A stretch of 34,495 nucleotides of DNA, from positions 1 to 34,495 of the forward strand of contig JADLBV010000053.1 of assembly GCA_020847545.1 (NCBI GenBank). Reading direction: 5' to 3'. The notes beneath the pieces were generated by a model. The model was given only the letters and a program-made list of their open reading frames with translations. It had not been told where the DNA came from and made no database searches. The stretch is from Phycisphaerales bacterium. GTDB taxonomy: Bacteria > Planctomycetota > Phycisphaerae > Tepidisphaerales > Tepidisphaeraceae. The position numbers were made by a program, and so were the translations under genes. This document shows, in pieces, positions 17,538-26,294 of this stretch (position 1 is its first letter; each line of letters begins with the position of its first letter).

Positions 17538-18365
17538 ATGCACATGATGACACCCATCGCCGCTTCGACCGGAGGATCGAATTCTCCCCTGTCACGGTTT
17601 CATCGCCGCATTCAGGAAAAGACCGTCGACCGCTCCGTCCGCGCCCCCTTGATCGTGGCATTGGGGGACAGTGTCACCCAGGGTGTGGCGGCGGTCGATC
17701 AGTTCCTTCACGAAGAGGTCTATCACCGTCAATTCGCCCATCTTCTGGAACAGAAGCACCCCACCTGCATCTTCAATACGATCAACGCCGGCGTCGATGG
17801 CCAAACCACCCGTGACGCTCTGGTTCGACTGGATCGCGATGTCCTCCCGCATCGCCCCGATCTGCTGCTGGTGGCGTTCGGCCTAAACGACGCCGTGCAG
17901 GGTGGGCTGGAGAAACTGGACGATTATCAAGCCAACATCGAGGCCATTATTCACCGAACCCGGCGTGAAGCTGAATGTGATATCATTCTGCTGACGCCCA
18001 ACATGATGCTGAGCAGGGACAATGTGATGGTTGCGCCGCAACACCGCCACCTCGTTCATCAATTCCTTGAGATACAAAATGGAGGCGTGTTGGCGGCCTA
18101 TGCCCAGCGCCTGCGTCAAATCGGCCGCGATCAAAACATCCCCATCGCCGATCTCTACACCGCATGGGAAACCCTGGCCCAAAAGGGAACCGACACCACC
18201 GCGATGCTCTCCAACGGCCTGAATCACCCTACGGCCGAAGGTCACCGCATGGCGGCGCAAGTCCTGATGTCCGTGATGGATGAATTTCCATCACCCTGTG
18301 TAGATGTGGTTGGTGGAGCACAAACGCCGCTCTCACTCACTCTCCAAACTCACCAAAACCTATGA
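17538..18365 (+). CDS. SGNH/GDSL-type hydrolase
   Basis: A 275-residue protein. The start is taken as the ATG at 17538, just after the epimerase stop; the frame is open further back inside that gene, but the earlier part reads as a shadow of it. Block I is IVALGDSVTQG with Ser45; block II is NAGVDGQTTRD; block III is AFGLNDAVQGG with its Asn; block V is LSNGLNHPTAEGHRM, where the usual DGxHP is NGLNHP. This variant is frequent in planctomycete and Bacteroidetes members, and the His is kept. No signal peptide, so the substrate is inside the cell, probably acetyl or other acyl esters on sugars. The ribosome binding site is weak (TAGGG), and coupling to the epimerase gene is likely. Confidence 0.88.
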   Translation: MHMMTPIAASTGGSNSPLSRFHRRIQEKTVDRSVRAPLIVALGDSVTQGVAAVDQFLHEEVYHRQFAHLLEQKHPTCIFNTINAGVDGQTTRDALVRLDRDVLPHRPDLLLVAFGLNDAVQGGLEKLDDYQANIEAIIHRTRREAECDIILLTPNMMLSRDNVMVAPQHRHLVHQFLEIQNGGVLAAYAQRLRQIGRDQNIPIADLYTAWETLAQKGTDTTAMLSNGLNHPTAEGHRMAAQVLMSVMDEFPSPCVDVVGGAQTPLSLTLQTHQNL

Positions 18366-18392
18366 CAATAACTCGACAACAACGAGGCACTC

Positions 18393-19193
18393 ATGCAAAT
18401 CAGTGAAATTCAAGCCATTGATATTCACGGCCATTACGGCCGCAACGACCGCCCCGGCCGCCCACTGGCGATCCAATTTCAGTCCGCCGACCCGGCCGAG
18501 GTCGTCCGCCGTGCCCGCCAGTGCAATACCCGCTACACCGTCGTCTCTCCGCTGCTGGGTCTGATGCCGCGCGGCGGATCGGACCCCGTGGCGGGCAATG
18601 ACCAAGCCGCGCGGGTCGTCGCCGAATATGATGATCTGCTTCAATGGGTCATCGTCGATCCACTCCATCCGCGGACTTTTGAGCAGGCCGATGCGATGTT
18701 GAAGTCGCCCAAATGCGTCGGCATCAAGATTCATCCCGAAGAGCATTGTTATCCCATCCGCGAGCATGGCGACAAGCTCTTTGCCTTTTTTGCCCAGCGC
18801 CGCGCGCTGGTTCTCACACACAGTGGCGATCAAAACAGCATGCCCGGGGATTTTGTGCCATTCGCCGATGCCCATCCTGAAATGAAATTGATTCTGGCCC
18901 ATATCGGCAACGGATGGGACCGCGAATTGGGACACCAGGTGCGAGCCGTGGCCGCCTCCCGCCATGGCAATCTCTACGCCGACACCTCCAGCGCCAGCAG
19001 CATCGTGCCAAACCTGATCGAATGGGCGGTTCATGAGATTGGCGCGAATCGGGTGCTCTATGGAACCGACACACCGCTATATAGCGCCTCCATGCAGCGA
19101 ATCCGCATTGATCGCTCTGAACTTGGCGACAATGAAAAATATCAAATATTGCGAGGCAACGCGGCGAAATTGCTCAACTTGCCGGCGGATTAA
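18393..19193 (+). CDS. Amidohydrolase family protein (metal-dependent, amidohydrolase-2 type)
   Basis: A 266-residue TIM-barrel protein. Ligands appear in the standard order: IDIHGHYG (His12, His14), VGIKIHPEEH (Lys112 and His114), LTHSGDQ (His143), LAHIGNGW (His170) and YGTDTPLYS (Asp226). This group includes lactonases such as L-rhamnono- and L-fucono-lactonase, and also decarboxylases, so a sugar-lactone hydrolase role beside the MDR dehydrogenase is attractive but unproven. GAGG seven bases before the ATG supports the start. It is 27 bp after the SGNH hydrolase gene and 44 bp before the second GH78-like gene. Confidence 0.88.
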   Translation: MQISEIQAIDIHGHYGRNDRPGRPLAIQFQSADPAEVVRRARQCNTRYTVVSPLLGLMPRGGSDPVAGNDQAARVVAEYDDLLQWVIVDPLHPRTFEQADAMLKSPKCVGIKIHPEEHCYPIREHGDKLFAFFAQRRALVLTHSGDQNSMPGDFVPFADAHPEMKLILAHIGNGWDRELGHQVRAVAASRHGNLYADTSSASSIVPNLIEWAVHEIGANRVLYGTDTPLYSASMQRIRIDRSELGDNEKYQILRGNAAKLLNLPAD

Positions 19194-19237
19194 TTCGCAT
19201 CCGGTATGAGTCCCGCGCGGTATGTGGAGTGTGATGT

Positions 19238-21676
19238 ATGCGAACATTGATTGACTATCTGCCCTTTACCGAATGCGACATGGGCGCAGAATGGCCCTGC
19301 AAGGGGTTGTGGCCCTATCGCTGGATTCATGGCGGCGATCTTGGTGAAGCGCCGATCGTTGTCGCTTATCGACGCGAATTCTCATTGGACTGCGCACAGA
19401 CCATTCGCATGCACGTCAGCGGAGACGAGCGTTATGAGTTGTATCTGGATGGTGAACTTGTCGGACGAGGAAGTGAACGGGGGGACAAATGCAACTGGTA
19501 TTATGAAACATATGATATGGCGTTGTCTCCCGGTCACCATGTGCTGGCGGCAAAAGTCTGGTCGCTGGGCTTAATGGCGCCATTCGCCCAGATGAGCGTG
19601 CGGCATGGTTTCATTCTTGCGCCCGAAGGGGATCAGGGTCAACTCATCGGCACAGGAACATCCTCCTGGCAATACAAACGTGTGGGTGGATTCCAAATGA
19701 CCGATCCTCGCCCGGCATTTGGCACCGGCGCGAATGTGATCATCGACGGGCAAGCCTATCCGTGGGGCTTCGAGCGTGGCGAAGGGGATGGCTGGCAGGA
19801 TGTCATCGCACTCCATCAGGGAACCAATGGCATATTTCGCAATGAAATCGGCGATCAACACCTGATGCGCCCTGCGGTTCTCTCACCGATGCTGAATAAG
19901 GAGATTGACGAGGGGCGCGTGCGATTCGTTTCATCAATCAAATCAATGGCCGACTTGCGGAATATCCCCATCCATGATGCGGATCATCTCGCAAGCGAAG
20001 TCGAGCGGTGGAACATGATCGGCACCGGCGGGCGCGGGATCGCCATACCCCCACATACGAAACGTCGAGTCATCATCGACCTGGGCGATTATTACTGCGC
20101 GTATCCTCAAATCATCACATCGGGCGGCAAAGGGTCGAGAATTTCACTGGATTGGGCCGAGTCGTTGTTTCTGGAGCCTGATGCGCGGAACAAAGGCAAT
20201 CGCGATGAAATCGAGGGAAAATATTTCTTCGGTGTCGGCGACACGTTTCTCCCCGACGGCGGCGAGAGACGGACATTTAAGACGCTCTGGTGGCAGGCGG
20301 GCCGATATCTTCAGTTATGCGTCCAAACCGAGGATTCGCCACTGACGATCGGGCGTCTCACGCTGCATGAGACGCGATATCCGCTTGAAATGGAAAGCAC
20401 CGTTGCCTGCGACGACCCGCGCCTCAACGCCGTCGTTCCCATGGCGTTCCGCTCCCTTCAGCTTTGCGCCCATGAGACATTCCTCGACTGTCCCTATTAT
20501 GAACAGTTGATGTATTCCGGCGACACGCGCCTGCACAACCTCACTTCACTTGTGTCCTCGCGTGATGAGCGGCTGGTCAGAAAGTGCATCGAAGTATTCG
20601 ATTATTCGCGCACCGCATCGGGCCTGACACAGTCGCGCTATCCAAGCCGCATACGTCAAATTCTCGCCCCTTTTTCGCTGTTTTGGGTGGGGATGCTGCA
20701 TGACTACGCGCTATGGAGAGGTGATGCCGACTTTGTGAGGCAGCGAATGCGCGCCGCCCGCGGCATCCTCGACTGGTATCTCGGCAAGCTCAACCGCGAC
20801 GGGCTGATCGATTGCGATGAGGGATGGAATTTCATGGACTGGGTGCCGACATGGTATGACGGGGTCCACCCCGGCATGTCCGATGGGCCATCGGGAATCA
20901 TGAATCTCCAATTCATATACACCCTGCGGTTGGCCGCCGACATCGAACAATGGTTGGGGGAAACAGAGCTGATGAACAGATGGAGAAGACTGGCGGCCCA
21001 AGTGAGCGAAAAGGCCCGGGCGGCCTTCTGGGACCCTGAACGGGGCCTGTTTACCGATGATGTGCATCGGAAAAATTGTTCCGAACACGCGCAATGCTTC
21101 GCCATTCTGGGCGGAACGATCGACCCAATGGATCAGATGCGCATCCGCCATGGATTGGCCAATGACAAAAATCTTGCGCGAACGACGATCTCATTTAACC
21201 ACTATCTGTTTGAAACATATCGCCGACTGGGCTTGATGGACCTGTTTTATGATCGCATGAACCTTTGGTATGAGCTTCCCCGGCGGGGGCTTGTGACGAC
21301 GCCCGAACAACCCGAACCGACGAGGTCGGACTGCCATGGATGGGGCGCGCATCCGATCTATCATTTCTTCGCCACCGTGCTGGGCATTCGGCCGGCCGGG
21401 ATGGGTTTCAATCAAGTGGACATCACGCCCAACCTGGGTCCACTGCGTGAAGTATCTGGAAAACTCATCCATCCGCGCGGGTATATCGAGGTTGACCTTC
21501 GCACGGAGGGCCAATCACTCGACGGAATAATCACTCTGCCACCTGGTGTTACCGGTACATTCACGTATGGGGACAAGACAGCAACACTCGACTCTGGGGT
21601 GACAAACCGAATAGAGTTGCACGCTGCACATGTAACATCCGTCGCCGACGTCCTCGGTCTTCGTCATGATCAGTGA
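19238..21676 (+). CDS. Second GH78-like alpha-L-rhamnosidase family protein
   Basis: An 812-residue protein, last of the operon, no signal peptide. The beta-sandwich N-terminus (IRMHVSGDERYELYLDGELV, about 56-75) is followed by the barrel with HETFLDCPYYEQLMYSGDTR (about 412-431). Here the family's DCPQRDERLGWTGD becomes DCPYYEQLMYSGD, a known variant group with one Glu and one Asp kept (about 422 and 429). GWNFMDWVPTW (about 529-539) and DCHGWGAHPIYHFFATVLGI (about 698-717) are the conserved barrel motifs. A small C-terminal beta domain ends at 812. It differs strongly from the first GH78-like protein of the window, so the two are not recent duplicates. TGGAG about nine bases before the ATG supports the start. 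It probably cleaves a rhamnosyl or similar glycoside in the cytoplasm. Confidence 0.87.
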   Translation: MRTLIDYLPFTECDMGAEWPCKGLWPYRWIHGGDLGEAPIVVAYRREFSLDCAQTIRMHVSGDERYELYLDGELVGRGSERGDKCNWYYETYDMALSPGHHVLAAKVWSLGLMAPFAQMSVRHGFILAPEGDQGQLIGTGTSSWQYKRVGGFQMTDPRPAFGTGANVIIDGQAYPWGFERGEGDGWQDVIALHQGTNGIFRNEIGDQHLMRPAVLSPMLNKEIDEGRVRFVSSIKSMADLRNIPIHDADHLASEVERWNMIGTGGRGIAIPPHTKRRVIIDLGDYYCAYPQIITSGGKGSRISLDWAESLFLEPDARNKGNRDEIEGKYFFGVGDTFLPDGGERRTFKTLWWQAGRYLQLCVQTEDSPLTIGRLTLHETRYPLEMESTVACDDPRLNAVVPMAFRSLQLCAHETFLDCPYYEQLMYSGDTRLHNLTSLVSSRDERLVRKCIEVFDYSRTASGLTQSRYPSRIRQILAPFSLFWVGMLHDYALWRGDADFVRQRMRAARGILDWYLGKLNRDGLIDCDEGWNFMDWVPTWYDGVHPGMSDGPSGIMNLQFIYTLRLAADIEQWLGETELMNRWRRLAAQVSEKARAAFWDPERGLFTDDVHRKNCSEHAQCFAILGGTIDPMDQMRIRHGLANDKNLARTTISFNHYLFETYRRLGLMDLFYDRMNLWYELPRRGLVTTPEQPEPTRSDCHGWGAHPIYHFFATVLGIRPAGMGFNQVDITPNLGPLREVSGKLIHPRGYIEVDLRTEGQSLDGIITLPPGVTGTFTYGDKTATLDSGVTNRIELHAAHVTSVADVLGLRHDQ

Positions 21677-21706
21677 CATTAAGTTCGTGGCCATGTCTCG
21701 CCGAGC

Positions 21707-22115
21707 TCAGGAATTGATACCAACGGCGAACATCTGAGTGACCTTCCCCACAAATGGCGGACAGATGATGGTCCTGGGAGCCATGACGCGCACATCGGCG
21801 TCGTCGGCCAGTTCCTCGGCCCGCTTACGGGCGCGCTCGGAGAGAACCGTGGGGCCGTTGTGTTTTGCAACGGCTCGAAAAGTAGTGTGTACATGACGGT
21901 GTTCAGCCAGGCTGAACCCAAAACGACATCATCGTCCCACGAAAATCGAAAAAGTCTCGCCGCGCCTCAATGATGAGGCCGGAATACTCCGTGTTATCAC
22001 TTGAAAGAATCGCGTGTTGTCGAGGTCGCAGATTTTCGCATCCCCACGCCTCTGCTCAAATCGGTGTGACTCAGCGTCCACGGCGGACCATGCTTTTGCT
22101 GCAGTTATGAAACGA
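21707..22115 (-). pseudogene. Decayed coding remnant downstream of the UroD-family gene; no intact gene in 21677-22174
   Basis: No full gene lies in these 498 bases. On the minus strand I read coding-like pieces in different frames. One, at about 21903-22018, reads SSDNTEYSGLIIEARRDFFD, then a Phe/Arg/Gly/Thr-rich stretch and MSFWVQPG before a stop. A second, at 21707 to about 21930, includes HNGPTVLSERARKRAEELAD and MAPRTIICPPFVGKVTQMF, then a stop at 21707. They overlap near 21903-21930, so one frameshift would join them. A third piece, at about 22030-22110, is less clear. Codons end mostly in G or C, as in real genes here. I do not recognise the protein. The best reading is a gene of the minus-strand operon, last in order, that has lost its frame. 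Confidence 0.4.
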
Positions 22116-22174
22116 TCGGAAACAGTGTCACAAAACTGAGGATGATTCAGAGCGAGATGGACGTGTTGCGCGAA

Positions 22175-23236
22175 TCAAGCATAATTTGTGTCATGGATGG
22201 CTTGAATCATCGCCTCGAAATTTTCGGGTGGGATGGCGTCGCTGATTTCATGACTGGATCCACACATATATCCACCAGCCGGAGCGAGGCGACGCATGTG
22301 CTCAAGGACGTCGTCATGCACCTGCTCGGGAGTGCCCAGGGCGAGCACGCCGCCGATATCAATGTTTCCAGCCAGCGCGAGCCGGTTCTGAACCCGCTCC
22401 CGGACTTTGTAGATATCAAATACGCCATCACAAGGTTCAATGGGATGAAGGAACTGGAATCCCATCTGAACGAAATCATCGAGCAAGGCGGAATTGTCGC
22501 CATCAGAATGCAGCCCGACGGGAATGTTCCGCGACCGAGCGGCGTCGAGGTAGAGTTGAATCGTCGGGCGCCACAGCTCTCTGATCAATTTCGGATCGAA
22601 CATCGGACCGCTTTTTGAACAAAGCGCATCGCTGATCAGTAGAAAATCAATTCCGATCTTGGCGGCAGATTCTATGAGGGGGACATAGACGGCGATGGCG
22701 GCATCCAGCAACGAACGCACCAGGTCAAGATCGTCATAAAGCGCCAGACAAAAATGATCCAATCCCATCGCGAACTGTGCGATTGCCAGGGGTCCATAGA
22801 TTACAAATCCGGTCGCCAGATCATGACTTCGCGCCAGCCAGGCGGAAGTTGTCAGACGTTGCATCGCTTCCTCGATCGCCGCAGGGTCCACGCCACGAAT
22901 GTCCGCGCGTTCACGAAGCGATCCGCCGGCGTAAATGTCGTTGCCTTCCGGACCGGGTTCATAGATTCGTCCCAGCTCCCAGATGAATGCGGAGGTGATG
23001 AACCCGATTCCCAGGGTTTGTGAGACACGGATGGACCATTCCGGCGGGGTACGAATCAGTGGCGTTCGTCCGGTGGGCCATCCGGCGGCCACCTCGGTCG
23101 CTCCCAGCAGGCGCTCCAGGTGTCGTCGTCCGAACGAAGCCTCAAAGTATGGCACGCGTCCGGGGGGGCCGGATGCCAATGCATTCAAAAAATCCTTTTT
23201 TGCCTGCGTCGAACTGGGTAAACCGCGAATTCTCAC
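22175..23236 (-). CDS. Uroporphyrinogen decarboxylase (URO-D/MtaA/CmuA) family protein
   Basis: A 353-residue protein with a GTG start at 23236 and GCGGAG about ten bases upstream. The family barrel is shown by RVPYFEASFGRRHLERLL (about 26-43), GFVIYGPLAIAQFAMGLDHF, DFLLISDALCSKSGPMFDPK, VGLHSDGDNSALLDDFVQMG, FLHPIEPCDG and LALAGNIDIGGVLALGTPEQV. It lacks the RQAGR-type N-terminal signature of haem-pathway HemE, so it belongs with the catabolic members. These include corrinoid-protein methyltransferases (MtaA, CmuA) and many uncharacterised planctomycete proteins. In this cluster it might accept a methyl group from an O-methyl sugar or act on a carboxylate (inference). It follows the sialidase-fold gene by 32 bp. 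Confidence 0.85.
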   Translation of the reverse strand: MRIRGLPSSTQAKKDFLNALASGPPGRVPYFEASFGRRHLERLLGATEVAAGWPTGRTPLIRTPPEWSIRVSQTLGIGFITSAFIWELGRIYEPGPEGNDIYAGGSLRERADIRGVDPAAIEEAMQRLTTSAWLARSHDLATGFVIYGPLAIAQFAMGLDHFCLALYDDLDLVRSLLDAAIAVYVPLIESAAKIGIDFLLISDALCSKSGPMFDPKLIRELWRPTIQLYLDAARSRNIPVGLHSDGDNSALLDDFVQMGFQFLHPIEPCDGVFDIYKVRERVQNRLALAGNIDIGGVLALGTPEQVHDDVLEHMRRLAPAGGYMCGSSHEISDAIPPENFEAMIQAIHDTNYA

Positions 23237-23268
23237 GTGGGTGATCTCCGCAAATGGGTCATAAATAT

Positions 23269-24426
23269 TCAGGGGGTCCGCACGTTCAGGCGGACGAATC
23301 TCTGGTGCATGACGTGATCCAAGGCCGTGGCATAAAAGCTGATGAATACCGAACCATCCGATAACTCGATTGGGTGTGGAATGCCATAGTCAAAGATCGA
23401 GAACATCTCGGTTAGGGCGGTCCCCGTCCATTGGCGTGCTGAGCTTTCCACGCAGCGGGCCCCGGTCGCTTTTCGGGCTGCCTGATCCCAGAGAACGATC
23501 TCCTCATCTAACCGCCATGTATGGCCTTCATCCTCGCTGATGACGCACCGCACACCTTGCGGAATGCGCCGATGGTTGTAGACAACCAGTAGCCGACCAT
23601 CGGACAAGCAAAGTGGAACACTGAGAAAACCCCAAAACGGCAAAAGCCTCGGCTCTGACCATGATCGGCCATCATCAGATGAATAGATGATGCTCGCCTC
23701 CAACGACTGGTCGGTACGGGCATCATGTGTCCAGAGCAGACAGCACCATCGTCCGCTGGACAGGCGCGCCGGACGGGGGTCGAAATATAGGAGGTTTCCC
23801 GTTGGGTCTTTGGCCATCAGCGCGCGATCGCCCCAGGTGCGCCCGCCATCAGACGAGAAGATCATTTCGTCCTGGTGAATCTCGCTTTTCATGGGTCCGG
23901 TGAACATGGGTTCGATGACAACGCCGAGCCGTTGATGTCCCATGTCGAGCGGCGGGGTGGATACGACGAAGAAGCCGCCTTCATGTGATGGAACTTCAAT
24001 CGGTGCGACACAACTCCATGTTCGGCCGGAATCATTCGATCGAAATAATCGCGCATCAGAACCCGTCCAGCCACCATTCTCCGGCAGCCAGCCGGGCGTG
24101 CCGGGGAGAATCAACGTGCTGCGAACCGCGCCGGCGAGCAGAGCGCCGTCATTGGCATTGCACATCACCACGCGCGTGGCCGTCCATTCAGTCGTGAGAT
24201 TGTTTGTGGTCAATGGCTCCGGGATTGACCATGATTTTCCGAGATCGCCGCTGCGCGTGAGCAAACATTGGCTGTCCGGACTCATCCGCGCCTGACCGAC
24301 TTGCATCGCGTGCAGGATGTCTCCCTCGCGCGTTTGAACCGAATGCCCGCTGATGGCGATGCGCGCGTACGAGGAGGGATACGGGTTCTTCCAGATGATG
24401 CCTTCGTCGAGAATGGTTAACGCCAT
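23269..24426 (-). CDS. Second sialidase-fold (BNR/Asp-box) protein
   Basis: A 385-residue protein. I set the start at the ATG at 24426 (MALTILDEGIIW), which overlaps the acetamidase stop by 10 bp; the earlier in-frame start would lie deep inside that gene. Five Asp-boxes are visible: SGDLGKSW (59-66), SNDSGRTW (130-137), SSDGGRTW (191-198), SSDDGRSW (249-256) and SEDEGHTW (297-304). No signal peptide, hence probably cytoplasmic. It is related in fold but not close in sequence to the propeller at 14369-15472. The GH33 catalytic set cannot be assigned by eye. It may hydrolyse or otherwise process an acidic sugar; a plain binding or isomerase role is also possible. Confidence 0.85.
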   Translation of the reverse strand: MALTILDEGIIWKNPYPSSYARIAISGHSVQTREGDILHAMQVGQARMSPDSQCLLTRSGDLGKSWSIPEPLTTNNLTTEWTATRVVMCNANDGALLAGAVRSTLILPGTPGWLPENGGWTGSDARLFRSNDSGRTWSCVAPIEVPSHEGGFFVVSTPPLDMGHQRLGVVIEPMFTGPMKSEIHQDEMIFSSDGGRTWGDRALMAKDPTGNLLYFDPRPARLSSGRWCCLLWTHDARTDQSLEASIIYSSDDGRSWSEPRLLPFWGFLSVPLCLSDGRLLVVYNHRRIPQGVRCVISEDEGHTWRLDEEIVLWDQAARKATGARCVESSARQWTGTALTEMFSIFDYGIPHPIELSDGSVFISFYATALDHVMHQRFVRLNVRTP

Positions 24427-25328
24427 GGCAGAAGCTCGGGAACGAATTGTTTGGGAATCGAGACGCTGGCCACCGGTCCTTGATCGCCCCATCTGCCTGA
24501 ACGGGCGCAACGAATGCGGGCGGTCATGGTCAGTAAAATCATCGCATCGGCCATCGAGCGATTCTCTTTGGCTTGAATGAGACGGGATAGTTCAAAGACC
24601 GCCAGCCGAATGGCCTCTGACTCGGTGGGGGCCGCGGAAATGACGTGCCAGCCATCGGAATCCTCGACGACGGGCCAATTGGCCAATCGTTGTTTGGCAC
24701 AGGTCAGGCGTAACGCAACAGTCGCGCCGATTTCTGGCGCGCCGACGATTTCACCGTCGCCTTGCCGGGCATGAACGTCACCCACCGAAAAGAGTGCGCC
24801 GGGCACTTCGATCGGGAAGTAGACCTTGGCGCCGGTGCGTACAAGCGGGCAATCGAGATTGCCACCACAGGGGTTGGCGTAGCTTACGCGCGGCACGGCC
24901 GGTGCCGTTCCAAGCTGGCCGATCACCGGATCGGCGGGCAGATCCAATCCGTTGCTCAGACGAACGCGACCGTTGTGTGCATGGACCTGGTGGAGAGTCC
25001 AGTCGGTGATCTCATCCTGGATCATCGCGCGATGCGGGCCGATTAATTGAAAGCCGGTGGAATCCAGATCGATCTGATTGACGTCAACGATCAGCGTACC
25101 GCCGGGGACCGCCTGGTGAATGTATACCGGTCCGGTGATCGGATTGCTTCCGCCGTGCGGATTATTCCGGCGGTATCGATGAAAGTCCTCGATGCAGCGT
25201 ACCTCGCCCCAGCAGGCATCAAGTGTCTTGAACGAGACGGTTTGTCCGCTATCCATGCTCAGCGCCGGCGGAATCGATTTGTCGAACCACAGGTGGCAAT
25301 GCGAAGAGTCAATGGAATAATCGGTCAT
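24417..25328 (-). CDS. Acetamidase/formamidase family protein
   Basis: A 303-residue protein when started at the ATG at 25328 (MTDYSIDSSHCHLWFDKSIP), with AGAAGAA just upstream; an in-frame ATG at 25415 would add 29 residues that do not resemble the family. Family features are the N-terminal HLWFDKSIPPAL, GPVYIHQAVPGGTLIVDVNQ, the loop SYANPCGGNLDCPLV around the conserved Cys and Gly residues, and VGDVHARQGDGEIVGAPEIG, which carries the metal and substrate His, Asp and Glu residues. Members hydrolyse acetamide or formamide, and many in sugar clusters are uncharacterised. Here it may remove an N-formyl or N-acetyl group from an amino sugar (inference). The sialidase-fold gene begins inside its last codons, indicating coupling. 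The upstream PhyH gene ends 186 bp before this start. Confidence 0.9.
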   Translation of the reverse strand: MTDYSIDSSHCHLWFDKSIPPALSMDSGQTVSFKTLDACWGEVRCIEDFHRYRRNNPHGGSNPITGPVYIHQAVPGGTLIVDVNQIDLDSTGFQLIGPHRAMIQDEITDWTLHQVHAHNGRVRLSNGLDLPADPVIGQLGTAPAVPRVSYANPCGGNLDCPLVRTGAKVYFPIEVPGALFSVGDVHARQGDGEIVGAPEIGATVALRLTCAKQRLANWPVVEDSDGWHVISAAPTESEAIRLAVFELSRLIQAKENRSMADAMILLTMTARIRCARSGRWGDQGPVASVSIPKQFVPELLPWR

Positions 25329-25431
25329 ATTCTTCTGGAGATTCTGAATAACCCCTGGCGCCCACGCCTGTCCAACGAAGTTATTCAGAACTCTCTTCTG
25401 GTAATTCGCGCCCATCTGATGCCGGTATGAT

Positions 25432-25446
25432 CGGGATCCGATCCCG
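25432..25446. other. Perfect inverted repeat between the PhyH and acetamidase genes
   Basis: CGGGATC (25432-25438) and GATCCCG (25440-25446) are separated by one base. As DNA it is a 15-bp palindrome, a possible operator. As RNA its one-base loop is too tight for a full hairpin. It stands in the largest gap (186 bp) of the minus-strand group, so it may mark an internal promoter or processing point. No promoter boxes were found nearby. Confidence 0.35.
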
Positions 25447-25514
25447 AATACCAGACGTCAAGCAACTCGTGCCTGGGCGACGCCACGCCCTGGAACATTG
25501 CCGGCAACGTCCGC

Positions 25515-26255
25515 CTACTTATGCTTGGCGTGCAGCTCTTCAAGCATGCGCTTGTGACGGGCCGCAGCCTCCTGGTTCTTTCTCGCCAGCGACGAACGGT
25601 ACCCGATGGCGAGTTGCCGGCGGGAATCATCCGAACGATTCGGCTCGCTGCGGTGGATAACCGCAATATGAAGAATCGCGATGTCGCCGGGCTGTAGGCA
25701 CAGATGCTCTTCGGGAAACTGTTCGGTGTCGATCGGATCATCCAGCGTCATGCTGAATCCCATCACGCCTGAATAATGGTGGGGCAGGAGTTTGCGGTGC
25801 GACCCTTTGGCGCAGATCAGCGCGCCGTTGCGGGGTGTGGAGGGGTCGATGGAGATCGTCACCGTCAGCGCCAATGGCGGTTCCCAGTGCTGGAAGAAGT
25901 TATCCTGATGGGCTGGCGTCACCGATCCATCCCGTGCCGGTTTGCCGAAATATGAAACATTTTCCGGTATGGCCTGGCCGTCCGGCCATAGAGCACGAAG
26001 GAGGTTCAGAAGATTCGCATCAGAGCGCAGGTTGTTGAAAAATTCGCTGTGGCGGTTCAGGCCGTGCATGGCCTTGACCGGCCGCTGAGCCGAATCCTCG
26101 TAATACACTTCTCCCGCGTCCAGGGTCGGCGCGACGGTGGTGATGTACGATTGCAGCTCTCGCTCGATCTGGTTCACCTGCTCCTTTGTAAAAACGTCTC
26201 TGACGACAACAAAGCCATCCCGGTCAAAATCACGGGCAATTGATTGAAGGTTCAT
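25515..26255 (-). CDS. Phytanoyl-CoA dioxygenase (PhyH) family Fe(II)/2-oxoglutarate oxygenase
   Basis: A 246-residue double-stranded beta-helix oxygenase. The start at 26255 follows a perfect AAGGAGA site. The metal facial triad is visible as HQD (His116, Asp118) in TPAHQDNFFQHW and a distal His in LHIAVIHRSEPNRS (His201). The 2-oxoglutarate-binding Arg is probably Arg212 or Arg213 in SRRQLAIGYRSS. SIDPSTPRNGALICAKGSHR is the typical pre-core strand of PhyH enzymes. It needs Fe(II), O2 and 2-oxoglutarate, and hydroxylates or demethylates its substrate. Together with a UroD-family and an acetamidase-family gene in the same operon it may act on a decorated sugar (inference). It starts 39 bp after the ROK gene stop. 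Confidence 0.92.
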   Translation of the reverse strand: MNLQSIARDFDRDGFVVVRDVFTKEQVNQIERELQSYITTVAPTLDAGEVYYEDSAQRPVKAMHGLNRHSEFFNNLRSDANLLNLLRALWPDGQAIPENVSYFGKPARDGSVTPAHQDNFFQHWEPPLALTVTISIDPSTPRNGALICAKGSHRKLLPHHYSGVMGFSMTLDDPIDTEQFPEEHLCLQPGDIAILHIAVIHRSEPNRSDDSRRQLAIGYRSSLARKNQEAAARHKRMLEELHAKHK

Positions 26256-26294
26256 AACTTGTCTCCTTTTGTGGTATGGATTCCAATAATGAAG

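Noticed and set aside
21679-21921. 80-codon minus-strand open frame as an intact small gene
   Set aside because: Its Pro/Thr/Ser-rich product looks like an out-of-frame reading; a neighbouring minus-strand frame is more coding-like but broken.
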